Shown here: piece by piece, positions 16,247 to 24,815 of the stretch
Position numbering within the stretch: the stretch's first letter is position 1
Layout of the letters: every line of letters starts with the position of its first letter
NCBI GenBank assembly: GCA_019635435.1
Contig: JAHBZM010000001.1
Coordinates: forward strand, 2,108,001-2,172,000
Reading direction: 5' to 3'
DNA from: Ramlibacter sp.
GTDB lineage: Bacteria > Pseudomonadota > Gammaproteobacteria > Burkholderiales > Burkholderiaceae_C
DNA length: 64,000 nt
Notes under the pieces: model-generated
Told to the model about the DNA's origin: nothing
Seen by the model: only the letters and a program-made list of their open reading frames with translations
Database searches by the model: none
Program-made: the position numbers and the translations under genes

Positions 16247-18313
16247 ATGATCGGACGGATGTCCGACAGCCCCGCCTACGCCGCCTACAAGCGGCGTATT
16301 CACCGCAATCTGGCGTTCTACGGCCTCGGGCTTGCAGCGTTTTTCCTGCTGATGGCCTGGGCGGAGCGCCAGGGGCTTTCGCGTGTCTGGCTGGGGCCGA
16401 TCTTCCTGTTCTCCACGGTCATGATCTATGCCGCCATCGGCATTTATGGCCGCACCTCGGACGCCAGCGAGTACTACGTGGCGGGCCGCCGCATCCCGCC
16501 CATGTACAACGGCATGGCCGCCGCCGCCGACTGGATGAGCGCGGCCTCGTTCATCAGCCTGGCTGGCGGGCTGTACCTGCAGGGCTTTTCAGGCACCGAG
16601 GCCCAGCCCGGCGGGCTGGCCTATGTGCTGGGCTGGACCGGCGGCTTCTGCCTGGTCGGCCTGCTGATCGCGCCGCACCTGCGCCGGCTCAACCTGTACA
16701 CGGTGCCGGACTATTTCGACGTGCGCTTTGGCGGCCGCTGGCCGCGGCTGATTGCGGCCTTTGCCGCCGTGCTGTGCTCGTTCACCTATGTGGTGGCGCA
16801 GATCTACGGCGTGGGGCTGATCGCCTCGCGCCTGACCGGCGTGCAGTTCGAGATCGGCATCCTGCTGGGGCTGGGCGGCGTGCTGCTGTGTTCGTTCCTG
16901 GGCGGCATGCGCGCGATCACCTGGACCCAGGTGGCGCAGTACATCATCCTGCTGCTGGCCTTCCTGATCCCGGTGTCCTGGCTGGCCTACAAGCAGCTGG
17001 GCAACCCGCTGGCGCCGCTGGTGTACGGCAAGCAGATCGAGAAGATCACCGAGATCGAGAAGGTGCTGCGCGACTCGCCGGCCGAGCGGCAGGTGCGCCG
17101 GGTCTGGGAGCGGCGCGAGAAGGAATACGAGGCGCGGCTGCAGGACATCGAAGGCGCCCTGCGGCGCGACCGGGCCGCGGCGCTGGAGCGGGTGCGCCAG
17201 CTCAAGGCGCGCGATGCCGATTCGGCGCTGATCGTCGCGGCCGCGCGCGAGCTGGCCGCCTTGCCCAAGACCCCCGCCAGCGCCCGCGAGCTGTGGACGC
17301 GCGCCATGGCCGATGCCCACGAGCGCGCCAAGCCGCTGGGCGGCTTGCCCCCGCACGGCCAGGCCTTTGCCGGTGACCCGCAAGGCACGCCCCAGGAGCA
17401 GCAGGCCTTTGAGACGTCGCGCCTGAATTTCCTCGCGCTGGTGTTCTGCCTGATGGTGGGCACAGCGGGCCTGCCGCACCTGCTGACGCGGTTCTACACC
17501 ACGCCCACGGTGTCGGAGGCGCGCTCGTCGGTGGCCTGGTCGCTGTTCTTCATCGTGCTGCTGTACCTGAGCGCACCGGCGCTCGCGGTGCTGGTCAAGT
17601 TCGAGGTCATGCAGGGCCTCGTGGGCAGCAGCTTTGATGCGCTGCCGTCGTGGATCGGCCAGTGGGCCAAGGTGGATCCGGCGCTGATCTCGATCACCGA
17701 CGTCAACGGCGACCACATCCTGCAGTTCAGCGAAATCCGCATCGCCGCCGACATCGTGATGCTGGTCACGCCCGAGGTGGGCGGCCTGCCCTACGTGGTG
17801 TCGGGCCTGGTGGCGGCCGGTGGCCTGGCGGCCGCGCTGTCCACGGCCGACGCGCTGCTGCTGACCATCAGCAACTCCCTGGTGCGCGACGTGTACTGCC
17901 ACGAGGTGCGGCGCGATGTGCCGCCCGAGCAGCGCGTGATCCTGTCCAAGTTCGCCTTGCTGGGCGTGGCCATGCTCGCGGCCTTTGTGGCGGCGCTCAA
18001 GCCGGCCGACATCCTGCCGCTGGTCTCCGCCTCGTTCTCGCTCGCGGCCTCGGCCTTTGTGCCGGTGATGGTGCTGGGCATCTTCTGGCGCGGCGCGACC
18101 CGGGCCGGCGCCGTGGCGGGCATGCTGGGCGGGCTGGGCGTGACCGTGTACTACATGCTGGCCAATTCGCCCGCGGTCCGCGCCTTTCTGGGCCTGGAGG
18201 CGGGCTCGGTGCTTTGGTTCGGCATCCTGCCGGTGTCGGCCGGTGTGTTCGGGGTGCTGACGGGCTTTGCGATCGCCCTGGTCGTGAGCCTGGCGACCCG
18301 GGGAGGGGACTGA
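16247..18313 (+). CDS. Sodium:solute symporter, VC_2705-like large subunit
   Basis: A 688-residue inner-membrane symporter related to the acetate permease ActP. It has SSS-family segments YYVAGRRIPPMYNGMA, AADWMSAASFISLAG and GLAAALSTADALLLTISNSL, with about 13 helices. A hydrophilic insert of about 130 residues (roughly 262-390), rich in Arg/Glu and predicted coiled coil, interrupts the membrane core. The next gene encodes a DUF4212 small subunit, which supports this subfamily; the substrate is probably a short carboxylate. An alternative start is ATG at 16259 (MSDSPAYAAY); neither has a strong Shine-Dalgarno. Confidence 0.88.
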   Translation: MIGRMSDSPAYAAYKRRIHRNLAFYGLGLAAFFLLMAWAERQGLSRVWLGPIFLFSTVMIYAAIGIYGRTSDASEYYVAGRRIPPMYNGMAAAADWMSAASFISLAGGLYLQGFSGTEAQPGGLAYVLGWTGGFCLVGLLIAPHLRRLNLYTVPDYFDVRFGGRWPRLIAAFAAVLCSFTYVVAQIYGVGLIASRLTGVQFEIGILLGLGGVLLCSFLGGMRAITWTQVAQYIILLLAFLIPVSWLAYKQLGNPLAPLVYGKQIEKITEIEKVLRDSPAERQVRRVWERREKEYEARLQDIEGALRRDRAAALERVRQLKARDADSALIVAAARELAALPKTPASARELWTRAMADAHERAKPLGGLPPHGQAFAGDPQGTPQEQQAFETSRLNFLALVFCLMVGTAGLPHLLTRFYTTPTVSEARSSVAWSLFFIVLLYLSAPALAVLVKFEVMQGLVGSSFDALPSWIGQWAKVDPALISITDVNGDHILQFSEIRIAADIVMLVTPEVGGLPYVVSGLVAAGGLAAALSTADALLLTISNSLVRDVYCHEVRRDVPPEQRVILSKFALLGVAMLAAFVAALKPADILPLVSASFSLAASAFVPVMVLGIFWRGATRAGAVAGMLGGLGVTVYYMLANSPAVRAFLGLEAGSVLWFGILPVSAGVFGVLTGFAIALVVSLATRGGD

Positions 18314-18315
18314 GC

Positions 18316-18579
18316 ATGCCGCCTTCCACCCGTGATCGCGAGTACCGGCGCAAGACCGCGTGGGTCACGGCGCTGTTGCTGGGCGCCTGGTTCCTGGTGA
18401 CATTCGTGGTGGTCTACTTCGCGCGCGACCTGCAGTTCCGCTTTTTCGGCTGGCCCTTCAGCTTCTGGATGGGCGCTCAGGGGGCGCTGATCGTCTATGT
18501 GCTGATCATCTGGTACTACGCGCGCTTCATGAACCGGCTGGACCGCGAGTACGGCATCCAGGACGAGCCGCCGCCCTGA
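18316..18579 (+). CDS. DUF4212 small subunit of the sodium:solute symporter
   Basis: An 87-residue protein with two transmembrane helices (about 14-36 and 47-68) and the family pattern REYRRKTAWVTALLL, then FFGWPFSFWMGAQG and FMNRLDREYGI. Start ATG at 18316, 2 nt after the symporter stop. It is thought to be needed for function of VC_2705-type symporters. In many genomes the small subunit gene comes first; here it follows the large subunit. Confidence 0.9.
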   Translation: MPPSTRDREYRRKTAWVTALLLGAWFLVTFVVVYFARDLQFRFFGWPFSFWMGAQGALIVYVLIIWYYARFMNRLDREYGIQDEPPP

Positions 18580-18596
18580 CCCCGTCGCGGTTGGGC

Positions 18597-18602
18597 TATA
18601 AT
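18597..18602 (+). promoter_or_regulatory. -10 element of the rpsF operon promoter
   Basis: A perfect TATAAT lies 109 bp before rpsF. No clear TTGACA lies 17 bp upstream, so the promoter may rely on the -10 and flanking GC-rich discriminator, as ribosomal protein promoters often do. Confidence 0.55.
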
Positions 18603-18649
18603 GCTTGGCTTTGCCTTGCCGCACCACTTCTGACGCAGTGGGCGGCTTT

Positions 18650-18695
18650 ACCAACAGCCGGCTCCCGCTGATCCCGTTAGCGAGGGCTGGCCCAT
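18650..18695 (+). promoter_or_regulatory. Candidate S6:S18-binding leader structure
   Basis: The rpsF leader contains an outer stem CAGCC/GGCTG (18655-18659 with 18685-18689) and an inner stem CGCT/AGCG around GATCCCGTT, with CCG trinucleotides at the outer stem edge and in the loop. Leaders of rpsF operons in many bacteria bind the S6:S18 complex through a CCG motif for autoregulation. The match here is by eye and the fold is not computed. Confidence 0.35.
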
Positions 18696-18710
18696 CCACA
18701 AGGAGTGTCC

Positions 18711-19079
18711 ATGCGTCATTATGAAATCATCTTGCTGATCCACCCGGATCAGAGCGAACAGGTTCCGGCCATGCTGGAACGCTACAAGGGCATGATCACC
18801 GCCGGCGGCGGCAAGATCCACCGCGTAGAAGACTGGGGCCGCCGCCAGCTGGCCTACCAGATCAACAAGCTCGCCAAGGCCCACTACCTGTGCGTGAACA
18901 TCGAGGCTGACCAGGCCGTGATGGCTGAACTTGAGCATGCGTTCAAGTTCAACGACGCCGTGCTGCGCCACCTGACCGTCGTTCGCAAGAAGGCCGACAC
19001 CGGCCCGTCCGCGATGATGAAGACCGTCGAGCGTGAAGAGGCCCGCAAGGCCCAACAGGCGGAGTACGCGAACAGCTGA
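18711..19079 (+). CDS. rpsF: 30S ribosomal protein S6
   Basis: A 122-residue S6. The MRHYEIILLIHPDQSEQVPAM start, the RVEDWGRRQLAYQINKLAKAHY segment and the basic/acidic tail are diagnostic. It has an AAGGAG Shine-Dalgarno. It is the first gene of the rpsF-priB-rpsR-rplI operon; S6 pairs with S18 in the 30S platform. Confidence 0.98.
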   Translation: MRHYEIILLIHPDQSEQVPAMLERYKGMITAGGGKIHRVEDWGRRQLAYQINKLAKAHYLCVNIEADQAVMAELEHAFKFNDAVLRHLTVVRKKADTGPSAMMKTVEREEARKAQQAEYANS

Positions 19080-19099
19080 CGCGTGCGCGCCGGCAGTCA

Positions 19100-19432
19100 G
19101 TGAACCAGCTGGTCCTGAACGCCTGTATCGCCGAGGCCAAGGCCCTGCGGTACACACCGGCCGGAATCCCCGCGCTTGACCTGCGGCTCGAACACGAGTC
19201 CGAGGTGGTTGAAGCAGGGCAGACCCGGCAGGTGAAGGCGGCGATCAAGGCGGTGGCCCTGGGCGCCCTGGCCGAAACCCTCGGCAAACGGCCCATCGGC
19301 AGCACCGGCAGGTTCAGCGGCTTTCTGGCCACACCGCGCAACGGCAAGTACGTCGTGTTCCACGTCCAGGAATTCCTGGCAGATCAAGTTAGCTTTGCGG
19401 GACAGACCCCAGGTTCTGCCCCTCCCATTTAG
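19100..19432 (+). CDS. priB: Primosomal replication protein N
   Basis: A 110-residue single-strand-binding, OB-fold protein of the PriB family, which helps PriA reload DnaB at stalled forks. The start is GTG at 19100, in register with NQLVLNACIAEAKALRYTPAGIP. Blocks LDLRLEHESEV and GFLATPRNGKYVVFHVQEF match betaproteobacterial PriB. Its place between rpsF and rpsR is conserved, and dnaB follows downstream. Confidence 0.92.
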   Translation: MNQLVLNACIAEAKALRYTPAGIPALDLRLEHESEVVEAGQTRQVKAAIKAVALGALAETLGKRPIGSTGRFSGFLATPRNGKYVVFHVQEFLADQVSFAGQTPGSAPPI

Positions 19433-19447
19433 AGAAGAGGTCCCATC

Positions 19448-19729
19448 ATGGCCACGTTCAAGAAATTCAACAAAGACAAGCGCCCGAAGCGCAACACCCA
19501 GTCGCTGCTGTTCAAGCGCAAGCGCTTCTGCCGCTTCACCGTCGCCGGCGTCGAGGAAATCGACTACAAGGACGTTGATGTCCTGCGCGACTTCATTGCC
19601 GAAAACGGCAAGATCATCCCGGCCCGCCTCACGGGCACCCGCGCGATCTACCAGCGCCAGCTGAACACCGCCATCAAGCGCGCGCGCTTCCTGGCCCTGG
19701 TGCCGTACAGCGACCAGCACCGCATCTAA
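19448..19729 (+). CDS. rpsR: 30S ribosomal protein S18
   Basis: A 93-residue basic protein with a CxF-type segment (KRFCRFTVAGVEEIDYKDV), VLRDFIAENGKIIPARLTGT and the RQLNTAIKRARFLALVPY ending that defines S18. An AGAAGAGGT-type Shine-Dalgarno precedes the ATG. It lies 15 nt after priB and 12 nt before rplI. Confidence 0.98.
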   Translation: MATFKKFNKDKRPKRNTQSLLFKRKRFCRFTVAGVEEIDYKDVDVLRDFIAENGKIIPARLTGTRAIYQRQLNTAIKRARFLALVPYSDQHRI

Positions 19730-19741
19730 GGAGCGACCCCC

Positions 19742-20194
19742 ATGCAAATCATTCTGCTCGACAAGGTCGTGAACCTTGGCAACCTCGGTGAGATCGTCAA
19801 GGTCAAGGACGGCTACGCCCGCAATTTCCTGATTCCCCAGGGCCGTGCCCGCCGTGCCACCGCCGCCAACAAGGCCGAGTTCGAAGCCAAGCGCGCCGAA
19901 CTCGAAAAGGCCGCCGCGGCCAAGCTGGCGGAGTCCCAGGCCCAGGGCGAGAAGCTCGCTGGCCTGACCATCAAGCTGACCCAGAAGGCCGGCGTCGATG
20001 GCCGCCTGTTCGGCTCGGTGACCAACGCCGACATCGCCGAAGAGCTCGCCAAGCAGGGCTACAAGGTCGCCAAGGCCCAGGTCCGCATGCCCAATGGCCC
20101 CGTGAAGGCCGTGGGTGACTCCACCGTCAGCGTGCAACTGCACACCGACGTGACGGTTGACATCACCGTGACGGTGCTCGGCGAAACCGCCTGA
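19742..20194 (+). CDS. rplI: 50S ribosomal protein L9
   Basis: A 150-residue L9. The N-terminal rRNA-binding domain (MQIILLDKVVNLGNLGEIVKV, GYARNFLIPQGRA) is joined by a long Ala/Glu/Lys helix to the C-terminal domain (DGRLFGSVTNADIAEEL). A strong terminator follows, so it ends the operon. Confidence 0.98.
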   Translation: MQIILLDKVVNLGNLGEIVKVKDGYARNFLIPQGRARRATAANKAEFEAKRAELEKAAAAKLAESQAQGEKLAGLTIKLTQKAGVDGRLFGSVTNADIAEELAKQGYKVAKAQVRMPNGPVKAVGDSTVSVQLHTDVTVDITVTVLGETA

Positions 20195-20212
20195 TCGCCA
20201 CCGGCCCCGCAC

Positions 20213-20238
20213 AGGCCGCCTTCGGGCGGCCTTTTTCT
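20213..20238 (+). terminator. Terminator of the rpsF-rplI operon
   Basis: The stem AGGCCGCC / GGCGGCCT with a short TTCG-type loop is followed by TTTTCTTT. It lies 19 nt after the rplI stop. Confidence 0.88.
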
Positions 20239-20292
20239 TTGGGCTCCTGGTTATCCCGCGTTGGCCACCGGGAATCCACAGCCTTACAAAAT

Positions 20293-20301
20293 TTATCCAC
20301 A
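20293..20301 (+). promoter_or_regulatory. DnaA box upstream of dnaB
   Basis: TTATCCACA, the strict consensus DnaA site, lies 74 bp before the dnaB start; GTTATCCCG at 20251 and AATCCACAG at 20273 are weaker relatives nearby. It may tie dnaB expression to DnaA; a single box is not an origin. Confidence 0.5.
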
Positions 20302-20374
20302 CCTTTCCCCCATGGCTTTGCTCTGGACGTGAGGGGTGGCGCGCCTTAGCATGGCCGGTTACCAAAGGTCCCGA

Positions 20375-21781
20375 ATGTCCGCCGTTTTAAGTTCCCTCGA
20401 AGACGACTTTTCCTCCGACCGCCAGGTCGCGCAGCTGCGCATCCCGCCGCACTCGATCGAAGCGGAGTCGAGCGTGCTGGGCGGCCTGCTGCTGGACAAC
20501 GGCGCCTGGGACCGCGTGGGCGACCTGCTGACCGACAGTGACTTCTACCGCTACGAACACCGGCTGATTTACGCCTCGATCGGCGGGCTGGTCAACGCGA
20601 CCAAGCCGGCCGACGTGATCACGGTCTACGAGCAGCTGCAAAGCCTGGGCAAGGCCGAGGAAATTGGCGGCCTGGCCTACCTCAACTCGCTGGCGCAGTA
20701 CGTGCCCAGCGCGAGCAACATCCGCCGCTATGCCGAGATCGTGCGCGAGCGCTCGATCCTGCGCAAGCTGGTGAGCGCCAGTGACGAGATTGCCACCGCG
20801 GCCTTCAACACCCAGGGCAAGCCGGTCGACAAGATCCTGGACGAGGCCGAGCAGAAGATCTTCAACATCGGCGAGGAAGGCTCGCGCATGAAGCAGGGCT
20901 TCCAGGGCATGGACTCCCTGGTGGTCGAGCTGCTGGACCGCGTGCAGGAGATGGCCGACAACCCGAACGACATCACGGGCGTGCCCACCGGCTTCTACGA
21001 CCTGGACCGCATGACCTCGGGCTTTCAGGCCGGCGACATGATCGTGCTGGCGGCGCGGCCGTCCATGGGCAAGACCGCGCTGGCGATCAACATCGCCGAA
21101 CACGTGGCGCTCAACGAAGGCCTGCCGGTGGCGGTGTTCTCGATGGAAATGGGGGCCTCGCAACTGGCCGTGCGTATCGTCGGCTCCATCGGGCGCATCG
21201 ACCAGAGCCACCTGCGCACCGGCAAGCTCACCGACGACGAGTGGCCGCGCCTGACCGAGGCCATCGAGAAGCTGCGCAATGTGTCGCTGCACATCGACGA
21301 GACGCCGGGCCTGACCACCAGCGAGCTGCGCGCCAATGCGCGGCGGCTGGCGCGCCAGTGCGGCAAGCTGGGCCTGATCGTGGTCGACTACCTGCAGCTC
21401 ATGAGCGTGTCCAGCAGCATGAACGACGAGAACCGCGCCACCGCCGTGGGCGAAATCTCGCGCGGCCTCAAGATGCTGGCCAAGGAACTGCAGTGCCCGG
21501 TGATTGCGCTGTCGCAGCTCAGCCGCGGCGTGGAGTCACGCACCGACAAGCGCCCCATGATGAGCGACCTGCGCGAGTCCGGCGCCATCGAGCAGGACGC
21601 CGACGTGATCATGTTCATCTACCGCGACGACTACTACAACAAGGACTCGAAAGAGCCCGGCGTGGCGGAGATCATCATCAGCAAGCAGCGCAATGGCCCC
21701 ACGGGCACCTGCAAGCTGGCCTTCCTCAAGCCGCTGACCAAGTTTGAAAGCCTGGCCAGTGGCATGAGCGACGACTTTTAA
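20375..21781 (+). CDS. dnaB: Replicative DNA helicase DnaB
   Basis: A 468-residue hexameric 5'-3' replicative helicase. The N-terminal primase-interacting domain carries IPPHSIEAESSVLGGLLLDN. The RecA-like C-terminal domain has Walker A RPSMGKTAL (Lys near 233), Walker B LIVVDYLQLM and SQLSRGVESR. ATG at 20375 with an AAAGG Shine-Dalgarno gives the normal N-terminus; the open frame upstream adds 13 atypical residues. No intein is present. Confidence 0.97.
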   Translation: MSAVLSSLEDDFSSDRQVAQLRIPPHSIEAESSVLGGLLLDNGAWDRVGDLLTDSDFYRYEHRLIYASIGGLVNATKPADVITVYEQLQSLGKAEEIGGLAYLNSLAQYVPSASNIRRYAEIVRERSILRKLVSASDEIATAAFNTQGKPVDKILDEAEQKIFNIGEEGSRMKQGFQGMDSLVVELLDRVQEMADNPNDITGVPTGFYDLDRMTSGFQAGDMIVLAARPSMGKTALAINIAEHVALNEGLPVAVFSMEMGASQLAVRIVGSIGRIDQSHLRTGKLTDDEWPRLTEAIEKLRNVSLHIDETPGLTTSELRANARRLARQCGKLGLIVVDYLQLMSVSSSMNDENRATAVGEISRGLKMLAKELQCPVIALSQLSRGVESRTDKRPMMSDLRESGAIEQDADVIMFIYRDDYYNKDSKEPGVAEIIISKQRNGPTGTCKLAFLKPLTKFESLASGMSDDF

Positions 21782-21782
21782 G

Positions 21783-21845
21783 CCAAACAGGGCTGGAGTC
21801 CAGGCCAGCCGGCCACTTCGTGCTATCAAAAACCGAGCAGCTTTG
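21783..21845. repeat. Dispersed intergenic repeat, copy 3
   Basis: It contains CAAACAGGGCTGGAGTCCAG, GGCCGGCCACTTCGTGCTAT and AAAAACCGAGC, co-linear with the other copies. It fills nearly all the space between the convergent dnaB and phoH genes. Confidence 0.78.
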
Positions 21846-21853
21846 AGCCTGAC

Positions 21854-23581
21854 TCAAAGCACCTCGGAGGCAAAATCGGCCAGCCGCGAGCGCTCGCCGC
21901 GGGCCAGCGTGATGTGGCCGCTGTGCGGCCAGCCCTTGAACTTGTCCACCGCAAAGGTCAGGCCTGATGAACCCTCGGTGAGGTAGGGCGTGTCGATCTG
22001 CGCGAGGTTGCCCATGCAGATGATCTTGGTGCCCGGGCCGGCGCGGGTGATCAGCGTCTTCATCTGCTTGGGCGTGAGGTTCTGCGCCTCGTCGATGATG
22101 ACGTACTTGTTCAGGAAGGTGCGCCCGCGCATGAAGTTCATGCTCTTGATCTTGATGCGGCTGCGGATCAGCTCGTTGGTGGCCGCGCGGCCCCATTCGC
22201 CGGCGCTGGTCTCGGTCTTGGCCAGCACCTCGAGGTTGTCGTCCAGCGCGCCCATCCAGGGACCCATCTTCTCCTCTTCCGTGCCGGGCAGGAAGCCGAT
22301 GTCCTCGCCCACGCTCACGGTGGCGCGGGTCATGATGATCTCGGTGTAACGGCGGTCGTCCAGCACCTGGGTCAGGCCCGAGGCCAGCGCCATCAGCGTC
22401 TTGCCGGTGCCCGCGGTGCCGGTGAGGGTGACGAAGTCCACCTCGGGGTCCATCAGCAGGTTCATCGCGAAGTTCTGCTCGCGGTTGCGCGTGGTCACGC
22501 CCCAGACCGAGTTCTTGAGGTGGCCGTAGTCCTTGAGGGTCTTGAGCACGGCGGTCTTGGCGCGCACCTCGGTCACGCGCGCGTACAGGCTGGGCTCGCC
22601 CGGGGACTCGAAGTACACGAACTGGTTGATCAGCAGGCTGGGCACGATCGGGCCGGTCACGCGGTAGAAGGTGTGCAGGCCGCTTTGCCAGCTTTCCACG
22701 GTCTTGCCGTGCTTGGCCCAGAAGTCCGGCGGCAGGGCCAGCGCGCCGGCGTAGAGCAGGTCGCCGTCTTCCAGCGTCTTGTCGTTCTGGTAGTCGTCGG
22801 TGGCCAGGCCCAGCGCCCGGGCCTTGACCCGCATGTTGATGTCCTTGGACACCAGCACCACGTCGCGGGCCGGCACATTGGCTGCCTTGGCCTTGGCCAC
22901 GTGCAGGTCGCGCAGGGCCTGCACCACGCCCAGGATCTGGTTGTCGGCCTTGCCCTGGGGCAGGCTGGTGGGCAGCTTGGCGTCCAACGGCTCGGTCTGG
23001 AAGAACAGGCTGCCGCCAGCCTCGCGGTGGCCCGTGGTGTTGAGCTTGAGCCCGGCCGCGATGTCGGCGCCCTGGGCGCCGGCCAGCGCGTCCAGCGTGC
23101 GGCTGGTCTGGCGGCCGTTGCGGGCCACCTCGGTCATGCCCTTCTTGTGGCCGTCCAGCTCTTCCAGCACGATCATCGGCAGGAAGATGTCATGCTCCTC
23201 GAAGCGGAACAGGCACATCGGGTCGTGCAGCAGCACGTTGGTGTCCAGCACAAACAGCTTGGCCGGCCCGCTGGGGCGGGGCCGCTTGCTGCGCGTGGGG
23301 GTGGCGGGGGCGGCGGTCGTGACGGCGGGGCTTGGGCGCTTGCGTGTTTCGACCTGGATCATGGCCTGCACGGCCGGCTCGGCGCTGAACGCCGCGGGGT
23401 GCAGCGCGCCGCCACCGCTGCGCGGGTCGAAGTCCATGGCCTGGGGCTTGTCAGCCAGCGGGCTGTCCGTGAAGTGCGCCTCCGATTTTCGCGATGCCTT
23501 GTGCGTGGACCGGGCCGGGGCGTCGTAGGCCTCGGGGGACAGCAGGGCGGCGCGCTTGGTAGGGGCGGGTGGCAATGGCAT
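21854..23581 (-). CDS. PIN domain-PhoH family ATPase/ribonuclease (YlaK/PhoH2-like)
   Basis: A 575-residue protein in two parts. The first about 120 residues are low-complexity. A PIN ribonuclease domain follows (KLFVLDTNVLLHDP with acidic residues, about 120-270), then a PhoH ATPase domain with P-loop GTAGTGKTLMALA and a VIIDEAQNLTPKQMKTL Walker B region. PIN-PhoH proteins are sequence-specific RNA helicase/nucleases. ATG at 23581 is chosen; GTG at 23593 in the same frame is possible. It is separated from upstream bcp by a terminator. Confidence 0.9.
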   Translation of the reverse strand: MPLPPAPTKRAALLSPEAYDAPARSTHKASRKSEAHFTDSPLADKPQAMDFDPRSGGGALHPAAFSAEPAVQAMIQVETRKRPSPAVTTAAPATPTRSKRPRPSGPAKLFVLDTNVLLHDPMCLFRFEEHDIFLPMIVLEELDGHKKGMTEVARNGRQTSRTLDALAGAQGADIAAGLKLNTTGHREAGGSLFFQTEPLDAKLPTSLPQGKADNQILGVVQALRDLHVAKAKAANVPARDVVLVSKDINMRVKARALGLATDDYQNDKTLEDGDLLYAGALALPPDFWAKHGKTVESWQSGLHTFYRVTGPIVPSLLINQFVYFESPGEPSLYARVTEVRAKTAVLKTLKDYGHLKNSVWGVTTRNREQNFAMNLLMDPEVDFVTLTGTAGTGKTLMALASGLTQVLDDRRYTEIIMTRATVSVGEDIGFLPGTEEEKMGPWMGALDDNLEVLAKTETSAGEWGRAATNELIRSRIKIKSMNFMRGRTFLNKYVIIDEAQNLTPKQMKTLITRAGPGTKIICMGNLAQIDTPYLTEGSSGLTFAVDKFKGWPHSGHITLARGERSRLADFASEVL

Positions 23582-23618
23582 GGGTGGGGGCACTCACAAG
23601 GTAGGGGATCAAAAAGCG

Positions 23619-23650
23619 AAAAAGCCGCCAGGCGAGCCGGGCGGCTTTTT
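23619..23650. terminator. Bidirectional-looking terminator between bcp and phoH
   Basis: An 11-bp stem AAAAAGCCGCC / GGCGGCTTTTT with a 10-nt loop has T-runs in both orientations. It lies downstream of bcp on the minus strand. Confidence 0.8.
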
Positions 23651-23756
23651 CGGGTTTGGCGGTGATGACGCGGTGCGTCGGGATCAACGGCATGAGTTCA
23701 TTATGCACAAGTCCGATGACGCTTCAACCGCACGCCGCGGCTGTTGCTGCAAAACG

Positions 23757-24233
23757 TCAGGCGGCCTTCTTGAGGGCCTTGACGGCCTTGAGCACGTCGT
23801 CCACATGGCCCGGCACCTTGAGGCCGCGCCATTCGTTCTTGAGCAGGCCGTCGGCGCCGATCAGGAAGGTGCTGCGCTCGATGCCCTTGACCTTCTTGCC
23901 GTACATGATCTTGTTCTTGACCACGCCGAACATGTGGCACATTTTTTCTTCGGTGTCGGCGATCAGCTCGAACGGCAGCTCAAGCTTGGCCTTGAAGTCG
24001 TCGTGGGACTTCATGTTGTCGCGCGACACACCGAACACGGTGGCGCCGGCCTTCACGAAGTCCTTGTACTTGTCGCGGAACTGCATGGCCTCGGTCGTGC
24101 AGCCGGGGGTGTTGTCCTTGGGGTAGAAGTACAGCACCACGACGTGGCCCAGATGGGAGGTGTTGGAAACTTTGATGCCGCCCGTGGCGTTCGCTTCAAA
24201 TTCGGGGATGGGTTTGTTGACAACGATCGCCAT
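23757..24233 (-). CDS. bcp: Thioredoxin-dependent peroxiredoxin, Bcp/PrxQ family
   Basis: A 158-residue cytosolic peroxidase. The peroxidatic Cys45 lies in TPGCTTEA. The usual resolving Cys five residues later is Met50, while Cys99 (KMCHMFGV) is kept, so this is either a 1-Cys enzyme or one that uses Cys99. VLYFYPKDNTPGCTTEA and GIERSTFLIG are family blocks. It is followed by a terminator; its upstream neighbour is the Mth938-like gene. Confidence 0.94.
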   Translation of the reverse strand: MAIVVNKPIPEFEANATGGIKVSNTSHLGHVVVLYFYPKDNTPGCTTEAMQFRDKYKDFVKAGATVFGVSRDNMKSHDDFKAKLELPFELIADTEEKMCHMFGVVKNKIMYGKKVKGIERSTFLIGADGLLKNEWRGLKVPGHVDDVLKAVKALKKAA

Positions 24234-24338
24234 GAATTGATATCTCGTGTGACAGGGGTTGCTCGTTGCGACTCGGGGACTGGGCTTCCCCTTTGCAACC
24301 CGAGATTTTACCCCGAAACGCTGCGCAACTCCCGCGCC

Positions 24339-24716
24339 TCACTCCAGAGGCTCCTGCAGCACCGCCACCACCACGTCACGGCCCTCGCCCGCGAGGATGT
24401 TGTAGGTGCGGCAGGCGGCGGCCGTGTCCATGGTCTCCAGGCCGATGCGCCGCTCGATCAGCGGCCGCAGCCAGGCGGCCTGCGGGAAGCGCAGGCGCGC
24501 GCCGGAACCGAAGATCACCAGCTCGGTCTGCAGCGCCGCGAGTTGCTCGAAGTGGCTGGCGTCCAGCTCTTCAAAGCGGCTGCAGGGCCAGGCCATGCGC
24601 TGGCCGCGCGAGCCGATGATGACGCTGCCGGTGATCTTTTCGCCCTGCACGCCGACCCAGCCGGGGCCATAGCCACTGATGGTCTGGACGTCGGATTTGT
24701 CAGGCTGCAGCTTCAT
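24339..24716 (-). CDS. Mth938-like domain protein (DUF498 family)
   Basis: A 125-residue single-domain protein. The pattern SGYGPGWVGVQGEKITGSVIIG, then ELVIFGSGARLRFP and ETMDTAAACRTYNILAGEGRDVV is typical of the Mth938/NDUFAF3-like family. The eukaryotic relative NDUFAF3 helps assemble complex I; the bacterial role is not settled. No complex I genes are nearby. Confidence 0.85.
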   Translation of the reverse strand: MKLQPDKSDVQTISGYGPGWVGVQGEKITGSVIIGSRGQRMAWPCSRFEELDASHFEQLAALQTELVIFGSGARLRFPQAAWLRPLIERRIGLETMDTAAACRTYNILAGEGRDVVVAVLQEPLE

Positions 24717-24815
24717 GGTGCATGGGGGGAGGTTGAATGTTGCGCTGCACTAAAAGAATGCAGAACTGTGGTCAAATTATAGGTTTCACCCCGTAAAAAC
24801 GCCCCCGGAGGGACT

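Noticed and set aside
20245..20310. A chromosomal replication origin near the DnaA box
   Set aside because: Only one consensus box and no dnaA/dnaN or gidA neighbours; no AT-rich unwinding region.
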